Of a stretch of DNA of 64,000 nt, positions 1-11,222 are shown one piece after another. The position numbers and the translations under genes were made by a program. The DNA is taken from positions 41,219,300-41,283,299 of the forward strand of contig JAAOOA010000002.1 of the NCBI GenBank assembly GCA_012861695.1. Direction: 5' to 3'. The first letter of the stretch is position 1. Every line of letters begins with the position of its first letter. The notes beneath the pieces are model-generated. The model worked only from the letters and a program-made list of their open reading frames with translations, had not been told where the DNA came from and searched no databases. Source of the DNA: Trematomus loennbergii. Its lineage: Eukaryota > Chordata > Actinopteri > Perciformes > Nototheniidae.

Positions 1-895
1 ACACATCATCACCGCACCACTTTATGTGGGCCCCTACGTCAGTAAGTCCTTGAGAAGCAAGCGCTCTTTTGAGGAACTTCATAAATACGGGCCCTGGTCT
101 GCAGTTGAAACCTGGCTGTGCTCAGCGGTCAGACAGCTGCTTGACTGAATGTAATAATTGTGATGCGGCAGTGGGTGTTCTTCTGAGACAAGGAAATGAG
201 AGTATAAGTGAGATGAAGCCCAACTGATCCAGCTCTGCAGCTGTGAAAGCCGACCAAGTGAGAGCAGCCAGCTCTGAGAAATGCTCTGAATTCATCCGAG
301 TCCAGACCACCTGCACGCAGCAGATGTGCTCCACGACACCGAGACACTGGCACTCTATGCCCCTCGCCGGCCACTGGAAATCTATCTTTTAGCCTTATAG
401 ACTGCTTTAAAAAAAGTGCATCCTTGTTAATCCCCGGAACAATTTCCCTGCCAGATGAGCTAAGAATGTCCTTTATTTTCTTGAATTTCCGACATCTTCG
501 ATAACTGTTTCCCTCAGCAGTCTGGGACACAGCAGTGGTAAACATCAACACTGCATTCTTAAAAAGATGGAAAAGTCTAAATGTGAATTTTCAGTTTATC
601 CATAGCTCTCTTGTCCACAACAGGATACATTTGTTAGGCATCTGAAGGACCTAGGCAAGAAAATGACTAAGTTTCCATTATTTGAGGATCATACTGTTAC
701 ATGGTTGCTATGCACAAGCTTGACCAATGTGATTAACTGAGGCGGGGTCAATTTTTCCAACCTTTGCTGCACTCACAGGCCAAAACAAGTATAAGCGAAC
801 ACATTCCATTATCTATTCATGTATCGTAACCTCAAAACAATCTACACCACTGAGGCTACATCTACATCAAATCTGAACTTCACGTATCCTTCAAA
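1..895. other. Intergenic DNA, no gene seen
   Basis: Open frames on the minus strand reach 140 codons here but show no recognisable domain, no low-complexity excess and no convincing splice pattern. Nothing beyond unique-looking AT-rich DNA is seen. Confidence 0.5.
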
Positions 896-1431
896 CAGTG
901 GTGTAAAGTAACCATTTACTCAAGTACTGTAGTTAAGTACAATTTTGAGGGACCTTTACTTTACTTGAGTATTTCCATTTTCCGCTACTTTGTACTTCTA
1001 CTCTACTACAATTCAGTGGTAAATGGTGTACCTTTACTCTACTACATGTATTTAATACCTTTAGTTACTTCACAGATTTGAATCAATGATGTGAAATACA
1101 AACAACACTTATATTAGACTTTAGTTAAACCTGGAGTAAATGCACAAGCTACCCTGCAGTATACAAAGTCATTAAAACTAGCTGCACCTTTACCAGCTTT
1201 GATAACACTTTAATGTATCAATAATTTTAATGAAAACATATAATATATATTATTCTGAAATAGGCCAATCTGCATAATGAGCACTTTAACTATATATAGA
1301 CGCCAGTACTTTTGTACTTTTACTTGAGTAACATTTTGAATATAGGACTTTTACTTGTAACAGAGCATTACTACACTTTGGTATTTCTACTTTTAATTAA
1401 GTACAATATCTGAGTACTTCTTCCACCTCTG
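896..1431. mobile_element. Miniature transposon, family A (536 bp)
   Basis: Begins CAGTGGTGTAAAGTA and ends with the complement of CAGAGGTGGAAGAAGTA, so the termini are imperfect inverted repeats. The interior is rich in ACTTTTACTT/AAGTAC words. The same sequence recurs, whole or in part, at about 18.2, 25.5, 25.9, 31.0, 37.0, 43.0 and 45.9 kb. This is a very abundant, non-coding teleost repeat type; the transposase superfamily is not assigned here. It carries no open frame of note. Confidence 0.8.
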
Positions 1432-4400
1432 CAATCTTCCCCACTGAGCTACAATGTCTACATCGAATGTGAACTTTAGTTATCCTCCAAAGCCTTCTTC
1501 CCCACCCAGCAGTGTTAATGTTGGATGGAAAGGGTAGAAGGAATAGCACAGAGGACATGTTTTAAGTTCAATTGTAAAACGCACTGTCTGATGGCCCAGC
1601 CGTGGGGCCAGTTGAGAGTTGCCTCTTGTAAAATGTTTTCGGTGGTCTTCAAGGTGTGTAACCTAACTACATTTGTCGAAAACGAAAGCAGATTTGTGAT
1701 ACAGACGTGTCCCGGTCATGCAACGGTGCTATCTGTCAACACACATCCCGGCTAAACGCATTGGTTTGACACGCTCTTAATGTGTATGTGATTTTATCAG
1801 CCAGGGTCATTTTCCAATCGTGATACCAACATTCCAAACACTATCACTTATGTAACCAACATTGAAGAAGAAAAGTAGCTATGTTAAGGCTAAGAAAACG
1901 ACGTATTATGGTTATGCAAACCCCATTGCCAAAAATGTGCGTTTAATTGTCGCAGCTCCTGGGCTAAAGGAAAGGATAGGAAAGGGACATTGCAACAGCA
2001 CCACAGCGCCAACAACCTACCCAATGCTGCGGATACGGTGCAGGAGACTTGGGTCCGTCGGTCAGAAAACCTTCACGGAATCCAGTGCCAGTCCTGCCGT
2101 CCTCTTGAGTCACTTTCCGGGCATTTTATGTGTACGCAGACCGTGTCAGTCGCACGGTAGACTGGCTGTGATACGGCTGATATCAACCAGACTGCTACAG
2201 CGGCACTGCTCCACTGCTGTTGACAGACGAACTGTGATTAGTCCACAATTCAGAGTCGGGTTGTGTGTCAGAGCTGCTGATTGGTCAAACGCTGTGGGGC
2301 GGGACTACCGTAGATTTAAAAGCACAGTACATTCACAACGAATTGTATTTCAGGTTCAGACCTCCAGCCTGAAGGGTATGATTAGTATAAAACAAATAAT
2401 CACTTAAATTAATTTAAAATATCCTAAATACCTGAGTTATTATCTAAAGCAACAGTATGCTTTCTCTTTTCAGCATATAACAGCCTAAGTAAGTACCCAC
2501 TAGCAAATGTGACCTTGTCTGCTTCCGATATACATTTCAATGGCCTACATTTCTCTAGCCATGTGATATAAACTAAATAATTAGATTTTGGCCATTCTGA
2601 AATTAGCCTTAATAGATGCTTTTGAAGATGGAGAGTAGCACATAGGAGACCATATACAAATCTAAACAGGTCCCTTTTACTTCATATTGGTAAGTGAAGC
2701 AGCTGCTGTGTCCCATAAAGGAGACAAAAGCCAAGCCACCACATTATCTGTGCCTGAAGGTCAGAGAAAGACTGAGGCAGCGGGACTAAAAGCACTTCGG
2801 GCCTCTGAGAGTAAGGGAGGGCAGATCAAGCCTCTCACCAAGATAAAGCTTGCAATTCTCCTTCGGAAAAATATTTCTCATGGCAGTGGAAGCTTTGAAA
2901 GCAGCGACAGAGAAGAGATGTCCAGAGATCAATGATGCCATTATGGTGGACGCTCTGGTTTCAGTCACAGTGAACGGTCAGCAGAGATTCAGCACTCAAC
3001 ATCTCTAGCGTTCGGAGTTCAAAAGTGCATGTTAACTGATATGAGCAGACAGAGAAAACTGAGAGCACATAGAGTGTGGACAATGTGGCATTTAAACGGC
3101 TGATACTGATACTTCCATTTTCAAATTAACTTCAGAAGTTCAGCGTAATTACAGTAGACTGTTTTGTTCCCCAAAAATGAATAGCGTTTTCCTCCCAATT
3201 CATTCTGTCACAGTAGCATTTTAAACATAACAGCACTTTTTATCCATCCTTAAATTGTTTGATTTAAAACCACCTTTATATACTGTATAACATTATTCAA
3301 AAGATTATAGTGATAGAGCAACAAAAAAAACACAGTCTAGCACGACTGCATCATATCAGATGACTGGATACATTATATTTCAACATTTATTGATCGATCT
3401 GCAACAAATACTTAGACAATCAATGGACAGTTGACACCTCTAGGCCACTCAATAAGATGCTCAGTATCACATAGTGTTGATTGCAACAAAATCTAGTGCT
3501 ATGAACAGATGTGGTTTGGCCAACACTAATATTTCCCATGAGACTCATTTACAGCAGAAACAATGCACAGTGACAGCATTCCTTTGAGATGTGGTAATCA
3601 GACCGTTTATATACCACTGCTGATTTCTTCACCTTAATCCAACATTCCCCCTCATCCATTGGAAGGCTGTTGAGGTAGATGAGGGCAAATATAGCTGCTG
3701 CCACAATGCACCCCCTGGAGACTTTGACTCAAGGGTCTGCTGCAGTGTGAGAACGGATGGGGGTCATTGGAAAATGGGAGGAAATGTGTGGTCTAACAAT
3801 GCCTATCTCCCCTGGGAGGAGGTACACAGGCCAAGGCGTTGAGGTAAGAAATAGTTTTTAGAGCAGAAAAAGTTTGAATGACCAGGATTAGCCACATCAT
3901 TTGTAGCTAGTTAAAGATATTAAAGTTAAATACACTGTGCAATGCAAAATAAAGGGAAGCTGGCCCATTAATACAAATCTAATTTAATAAAAAAAAGTCC
4001 AACTGTGCTTTTATTTTTTATTTTTGCAAATAAACTCAGAGTCAGATTTTGCATCCTGCAAATATTCTGGGTGTGCTTTCGGTGTGTTGTATTGAAATAA
4101 AGTTAACTTAAATATTAGCCTAGTTAAAAGGAAAACACTTGTGTCACTTCTATCTTGTCTAAATATATATTTTTCCCATAGGCAGGTTGTAATATGTATA
4201 TCCATTCCGTATTTGTATGTTAAAAGAAATGAGTTAAGAATACTTTTATCCTAGCAAAGTTGACATTATGTAGAACCTTTATGTCATTCTTAAATATTCC
4301 AATAAATCGCAATCTACTTATTAATATTTATAGTCAGAGTCACAGCTATACCCAAACCAACCCAACTTTTCAATGCCTGAAATAAATCTAAATGTTCTTC

Positions 4401-6234
4401 TCAAATGCATGATTTTTTGTTCGTAGCTATGTCAGTTATATTCAGCCGTGACATGAGGCTAGTCCAATTTTCTGATATGGTTTGGATAGAATGAAGTTGG
4501 TAGTTTAAAACCAGAGGAAGAGTTCTTTCTAGAAAGATGTATGGCCTTGATTGAGTAATTTACTGGAGTCACCTTGAGTGTGTGTTTGTCAGTGTTTGCT
4601 GTTCAGCAGTCCAGTTTTCCCTTTGCAGAGACATGCCAACAAAAGCATGAAACACAGCACTTCTCTAAATGTAAGACAAATGTGTCTTGTTTTTTCTCTG
4701 TTACTGTGTGATTAAACCAAGTTGACTGCAGCTAGAGTTAACCATTCTGTTCCCACACATTCACCACAGATAAACACCTTAAAACCATCAGATGTTCCTT
4801 CATCAAAGCTGATAATAGGAACCATTTATGTTAAATTAACTAACTTTCGCTGTTCATTAAAAGTTGTGTATCTAATTAGTCCGTATGTAGCAAAGACGTG
4901 TTTGATTTATATAACCCGTAAAATACTTTTTTTAGATTAAGTCCAAATTCAACGCAAAGTTTCCTTTCCCGATATGGATTACTAAAAGTCCTCTGGAAAA
5001 ACACCACTGTGAGGTTGAACAGTGGGAGAAGCTCCTTCACAGACACACAAAGCCTTTGATGCTGCCATTCCTCTGGAATCAGGGGTATCATCTGCCCCTG
5101 TGTCCCTTCTTGACCTGTCTGCAGCTCACGTTCAGATCTCAAAAGCATTGTAGCTTCACTACTACTCATGAGCAAATGTTTAAAACTATGATTTGTTGTA
5201 GTAAAATAAGTGACAAACTAAAGATGACTTTGTGTAGAGTTTGCCTGGATGTCATACTTATGAAAGATAATATCAACTTGAGTTATAAAATCCTTTTACA
5301 TGATGGCAATACATCTTTGCAGTTGTTTGGCATCTGATAAGCCTTTTACTGTGAATCCTGTGGGATCCCCTTTACTGTCTTTACAAGCTGTAGCAAGCTC
5401 AGTTTCAAAGCTGGAGTGATGCGGATATGATGTAAAAACTCAGAAAACCTACAAAATCAATTGACACAAACCATGTAGTGTTTGCAATATAACAATCTCA
5501 GGTTAGTCCATGTTCACAGGGTACCCTTGACCTCTCACCTCATGGTACCTGAATGAAAATTGGTTTAGTAAATACCCACACATCTCCTTTTTCCAGACAT
5601 GCAGACTTTAAATTAACTGTCACAGTTTTGGGCAAAAACAATGGAGTTTTCTGCATGTTGTATATATGTGTTATGTCTGGGTCCCTTAACAGTATTTCAT
5701 GAATAGACTATCGAAAAGACTCTTGTGGATCCAATGAGCCCAAATGTAATCATGTGTTATGATGCTGGTCCCCATAGTAGCTGCTTAATTTGATTGTGGT
5801 AAGACCCATTTTCTTTTGTTATAAAAAATAAGAGAATAAATGAAACACAGGTATGAAATACTATAGAACAGTAAAACAAGAATACAGTTTAAAAGGGGAG
5901 TGATTTGTAAAATATCCATAAAGAAAAAGAAAATCTGTTTACAGTTCTGTTTCATATGGGTGTTGAGAGAGGTATCCATAGACCTCTTCATGTTGCTCTC
6001 AAAGTGCACCAGATTGTTACATTTAACTATAAAAAATAATCTTCCCCGGGGGAGCATGCCCCCGGACCCCCCTAGAGGACGTTAGGTCCACCCCCCACTT
6101 AAAACATGTTCACATGGATAGGAAACTAAATACATTAGCACACTTTTCTTCTACCTATGTCCATATGTTTCTGTTTTGGTGGTCATGCCACAACCACGCA
6201 CGTGCATGCATGCCAACACAGTCTCACGGCATTT
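1432..6234. other. Intergenic DNA, no gene seen
   Basis: AT-rich sequence with a few open frames of 60-181 codons, none resembling a known protein. A promoter-like cluster (2277-2410) is listed separately. The block near 3610-3840 is GC-richer and free of obvious repeats. The end at 6040-6090 (GGGGGAGCATGCCCCCGG) resembles a degraded transposon terminus similar to one at 61.6 kb. Confidence 0.4.
2277..2410 (+). promoter_or_regulatory. Promoter-like cluster (CCAAT, GC box, TATA-like)
   Basis: Within about 60 bp, in order: an inverted CCAAT box (TGATTGGTCAAA), a GC box (GGGGCGGGAC) and a TATA-like ATTTAAAAG. A possible splice donor (GAAGG|GTATGA) follows near 2375. No downstream exon could be identified, so this may be an orphan promoter, a promoter inside a repeat, or chance. 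Confidence 0.25.
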
Positions 6235-6807
6235 CGTGTTATAGTCACGAAATTAATCTATTGATTCGTGTTCACCAACACGATTTCCGCATTTTTTTCG
6301 TGTCATACAGACGATTTTTAAAGCGATGTAAATAATAACAAATTTGAAGGAAAAAGAGATAAAAAAAATACAGATTTCAGTATTCTGACACAGAACGATT
6401 TTAGAAGCAATGTATTTCTATTGGTAGTATGTTTCGTGCCTGCACCAAATAATAACAAATTAGAAGGAAAACAAAAAAACAAAAATACAGATTTCAGTAT
6501 TCTGAGGCTCTGAGCCCCATTTATTTTCCTCGCGGACAGCAAAAAAACTCTGACATTATACAATTTAAAATAAAAGGGTTAGGGTTAGGCTAGGGTAAGA
6601 TATTGAGTAAGAACATGTTTTTATGAACCACACAGCTTCTGGTCTTCCAAGACCCGACCGGACAAAAATAAGTGGTGCAGGCACGAAATATACTACCAAT
6701 ATAAATACATTGCTTTTAAAATCGTTCTGTGTGACACGAAAAAAATGCAAAAATCGTGTTGGTGAACACGAATCAATAGATTAAATAGATTTCGTGACTA
6801 TAACACG
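6235..6807. mobile_element. Miniature transposon with long inverted repeats (573 bp)
   Basis: The left end CGTGTTATAGTCACGAAAT is matched in inverse at the right end. Pairing continues inward with interruptions for well over 100 bp per arm, including a segment containing TTTCGTGCCTGCACCA on the left and its complement on the right. The interior is non-coding and contains two tandem TTAGGG-like units near 6577-6590. The arms could fold into a long hairpin. Target duplications were not resolved. Confidence 0.8.
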
Positions 6808-9800
6808 AGTCATAGGTGTGCTCCGGTACTTATATATATGATGTATAGTTGTAGCAGAAAGAGTGAGTCTTTAGGCTGCCTCTCATATAGTAATGTTTGT
6901 TTGAGGTAATGTTTGTAAAATCTATCTTTATCTACTTCTTCTGATGCCAAACATATATCATATTCTGCTGATGGTTTCACTTCTCCCTAAAAATGTAGAC
7001 ATTTTTGAGCTAATTTCACATTTAGCTGGCTGGTCACAATTTCACCCTTTTTCTTTAGCACATGAAAAAAGGCAATATCCTATCTATAGAAGTCAACTTG
7101 ACATGAATCAAATAGGGACAATGTAAATAAGGAAATCATGCAATGTACAGTCAGGGCTGTTTGACCATCGTTGCATGTCAAAAGTCCTTCCGAGCCCAAG
7201 GCCTTTCTGTCCTGAACGGGCAGCTCCCTCCGGCTGCTTCCCAATTAGCAGCAGTGCATCTGTGCTGATTAGTCAACAGCTTTTCAACCCCTGCCAGCAA
7301 AGGATGCCAGAAAAAGAGACAAGGAGCTCTTGGCCTAGATTCCCAACTATTGAAAGTCTGACAAGGTGAAGTGGCATGCATGAAATACAAAGACGAAGGC
7401 AGTCAATGTCGCCATGCTGTTCGCCTTCCAAGGGACCATGGAGGATGAGAATAGAAGCATTAAGCAACAGGTGGGATTTGCTTGAGGATTACAAGCTGGA
7501 ATGATTTCCAGTATGAAAGATAGCCAACAAACATTATTCAAGGGTCACATGTGTTTTTTAACAGCCCACTGCTCAAGTAAGCAAGTCTATTTTGGGAAAT
7601 GTACTGATTAGCTTAGCTTATTAGCTTAGCTGTTTTATGTCTTCAAGCTAGCCTAGCTTAGCATGAAGACATTAAACAGTCTAAACAGCTAGCTTGTCTC
7701 TGTCCACAGTTAAAAAATATACACTAACCTTTTAACTACCGTTATAGCTGTCTTATTTGAATAATGTTTAGTGTTTGTTTTAAGAGGGCTTTATAACTCT
7801 GGCAGAGCTAGTGCTATGGCTGCCGGATTTGGCACCCCCTCTGTAACTTCAGCTGGGATGGTCATAGTCTCACCAAAATCACACTGGTGTTCGTTATTCC
7901 CCTCTAGTGTACGCTAAAAAGTCCCAACATGAACAAGGACATTATTTTAGGTACATACTGTTCAACGTCTCTGGTGATAGTTTGCGTGGTTTTGGTCTCT
8001 CTACAGAATTGCACCAATTCTGGTAACAACACTTTGTTAGGAAGACTTCGGATAGACCTTTTTTTTACTAGGACTACAGAAAAAACACTAGTCCAAGACT
8101 TGGATTAATGATGGCTTGATTAAATTAAGGCTCCTGGTATTGTGCATGCTGGTTTATTGTTGCGACTTGCAGAGCCATTGGTAAGGTTATTAGAAACACT
8201 TACCCGTGCCTTTCCTACTATAACAAGCCAATATGTTTGCCGTCAAAGAGGCTGACACACTGTTTGTTGCAAAAAATTGTTCTAGTACATCAATCTCACT
8301 TAAACTTAAGTAATTTTCTTTGTTTGTTAGACAAAATACAACAGTTCAGTTTTTCAGATCCAAGACAGGCTAGCTGTTGAACCTTTGCTTTCTGTCTTAT
8401 GTCTACGCTAACGTACCTTCACCCAAGACTTGAAAGTATTAATACTGGAGGCACCAGGAAGCAGCAAGCCTCCAAAGTCAGAAACAAATAAATCAAACAT
8501 CACTTGTACATTTGATTGATTAAAATGTAATACATTGTTGATCAAACAATCAAAATCCAAAAGCGTTAAGTTATTTCTTGGCTGAGCTAAATTCTTTTTT
8601 ACTATAGACAGCCTAATAGATAGCTTCCTGCTGGCTCTGGTTCATATTTAATGTATAATTTACCAGATTTCTCTCTAAGTTGAACAATGTTAAGTGCTTG
8701 ACAGTTTTTCAATACAGCTGTAAATTTGATGAAATCATAACAATACAAAAAGAAAACATTTACATCGTTTAACTGATGTAAACATGTATTTGAGTGAAGT
8801 TTAAACAACCAATATGCAGTTAAAAGTACTCAATTGCAAGAGCAGTATTAGTTATATTAATTTGTTTCAGTTCGAATTTTTCCCTGGCAACATAAAAAAT
8901 GGTGTTACTTTTTGTGGGACTAGTTCTTGTACACAGACACACACAAGCTGTCTTGTTGGGTTAAGTGTGAGTCTTGTGAGTGTGCTCAGGTTTTATCCCA
9001 CAGTAAGCCGATCGTCAGGGGTCTGTCTGTTCTTTGGGCAGATGGTGAAAGGGGGGTTTGGGGGGGTGTGCAGCAGAAGTGTGAGACCACAGTAAAAGAC
9101 ACGGATGAGTGATGGAAAAATGACTCAATATTTATCTAAGCCAGCCGTATCCCAGTATTTAAATACAGACATGTCATATGTCACAGCAAGACCACTAATC
9201 TCAAGTTTGTAAATAAATATGCAAAAATGAAGGGATAAATTCAAGGCACTGAATAAACAGTAAGTATTGACTATGGGAACATAATTGAAATATTAAATAA
9301 AATACAATATTTTTAAAGGTATTTATCTTTATTCAATAAGCAAGTCTTCCTGACGAAATGAAGTACTACTAAATGTGTTTTCTCCTGATTGAATTGCAAA
9401 AGAGTACTTTCAGGGCTGCAGTGTCAATATGACACAAAACTTGTTTCAAAATGAGAATTAATACAAGCTGAAGAGAAAAAAACCTGCTGTGAAATGAATG
9501 GACACCATGTGCAAGATGTTGGAAAGCTCCAACCAGAGAGGATCCACAGTGATTACATCCACAGTATCAGCAGAACTCATGTAAGGACTCCATACTATTT
9601 ACTATATGTACACAAAAAGAATAATAAAGACACTATAAGACACCTAGAAATAGAGACTGCAACCACAAAGTAGTGGAATACTGTTATTTAATGATGTTGT
9701 AATTAATTGCCTTATTTAAAAGTAAATCCAAATTGCAATAGGATAATAATCCTCATAACTACATCATGATTTAATGTGATGGTTTGAAATAGAAGACATT

Positions 9801-10522
9801 TCACAGAAGATATTTTTAAGTTCATAGGCAATCCCACGGAGATGCCCAACTGTGGAATAATGGGTCTGTCACATAATGCCTATGGGCCTAAAGGACTTTC
9901 TCCAATAGACTGACAATGAGAAAGAGACGTCTGTAAATCAGAGGATAATGTTTTTTAGGGAAATAAACTTCCCATTATGAAAGCTTAAATAGCCGTTATT
10001 GAAATTGCTAGGTACCCTAAAGTGGGCGTGGCTAATACAAATGCTAGGGCTAGCTAGCTCTATTGGCCTTGTGTGTCTTGGTAATATTGGCAATGAGTCA
10101 TGCAAAAAGGGTATGACTCAAAACCATAGTTACTGTATCTTTTGATACCAAAATATATTTATGGTTTTATTCACACAACTATTGATGAAAGTAGATGTTT
10201 GTTCAGTTTTTTGCTCGCCATAATACATTCCTACAACCTTTTTTATTTTAAAGTTGCAATATGCAATCCTGCCCATCGCCGGTAACAATCTTTTGGGAAA
10301 GGAAGGCTCCATTTACTGCACAAATTGGAAGAAAACAAAATACCTGTCCAATTTTGGGAACTATTTTCAAATAAAAGTAGCAAGCACCTGCTCCAAAGGT
10401 AGCTTCAAGGTGCCAGATGACGTCATACCATCATTTGGCGACGTCGTGGCACATTCAATTGCATGGAGCTTTGCAGAATTCGATGCCTTCACATACTGTA
10501 ATCATAGTGCATGTTGGCTTAA
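6808..10522. other. Intergenic DNA with scattered repeat fragments
   Basis: No coding exon recognised. A TAGCTTAGC-rich stretch lies at 7605-7690. A short segment around 9880-9965, with GAAAGAGACGTCT followed by AAATCAG, is echoed at about 39,150 and marks a dispersed repeat. A perfect CRE-like TGACGTCA lies near 10,419. The 7,170-7,340 stretch is GC-richer and repeat-free but has no coding character. Confidence 0.4.
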
Positions 10523-11218
10523 AGTGGACCTATCATGCTATATTTGAATAATATAGTGTAGGACCATACCTATATAAGGCATATTTATACTTTTTTTTTT
10601 CAAAATACCAAACAGATCACGCATTTTAGCCATGCCTCATTTCGCTCAATTTGAAAATGTTTAGCTCTGTTTTTGCAAGGGCTGATTCAGTGAGAACAGC
10701 ACCATCTACAGGCCTGGCATATGTACTACAGCGTCTCCAGCGCTTTCGAACGGCAATGGCCGTGGCTGTCTCCTCCTGATTGGTGGAGTTGGCCCAATAG
10801 CCGTAGCGCCACTGTCCTGACCAGGGGCGGACTGGGACTACAAATCAGCCCGGGACTCTCGACCGGCCCACTTCGGTACCGCCGGCCCACCTCGGTAAAT
10901 GATCAACGGGGGGGGGTGGGGGGTGTTAGTGAGTTATCCGAGCGGCCCACATCGTCCGACCGGCCCACTTCAGTACCGGCCCATCGGGATTCGTCCCGAA
11001 CGTCCCGATGGCCAGTCCGTCCCCAGGACAGTGTTCAAATCTGGATCAGTTTTTATCAGATCCGTTGCAGCCCCTTTTTTAGAGATTTGGGTATGGAGGA
11101 AAATAGAGAAGGAGAGAAGGTTGTGTTTTCTGACACTTGGTGAGTTCCCTGGAACACCGGGAAAACATATTCATGTATAAAAGACGCACAAAAGTGCATT
11201 TTGCATGATAGGTCCCCT
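10523..11218. mobile_element. TTAA-flanked miniature transposon, family C, copy 1
   Basis: Flanked on both sides by TTAA (10519-10522 and 11219-11222). The termini are inverted: AGTGGACCTATCATGC at the left, and AGGGGACCTATCATGC read inward from the right. TTAA duplications fit piggyBac- or Kolobok-type mobilisation in trans. A near-identical copy lies at 51961-52446. This copy is longer because it holds a second element at about 10821-11024. Confidence 0.85.
10821..11024. mobile_element. Small element nested in family C copy 1
   Basis: Present here but absent from the second family C copy at 51961-52446, whose uninterrupted site reads TGTCCTGACGTCAGGACA. The insert begins CCAGGGGCGGACTGG and ends CCAGTCCGTCCCC, so its ends are inverted repeats of about 15 bp. 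It contains a run of ten G residues and repeated CGGCCCAC words. The exact duplication is unclear because the target is itself a palindrome. Confidence 0.75.
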
Positions 11219-11222
11219 TTAA

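Noticed and set aside
129..551. 140-codon minus-strand frame
   Set aside because: No recognisable motif and overlaps a second frame of similar quality.
1862..2407. 181-codon open frame
   Set aside because: Long for chance but basic, compositionally odd and without domain features. It runs across the promoter-like cluster and has no splice support.
6565..6600. Interstitial telomere (TTAGGG) tract
   Set aside because: Only about two units inside a miniature transposon; too short to mean a telomere fusion.
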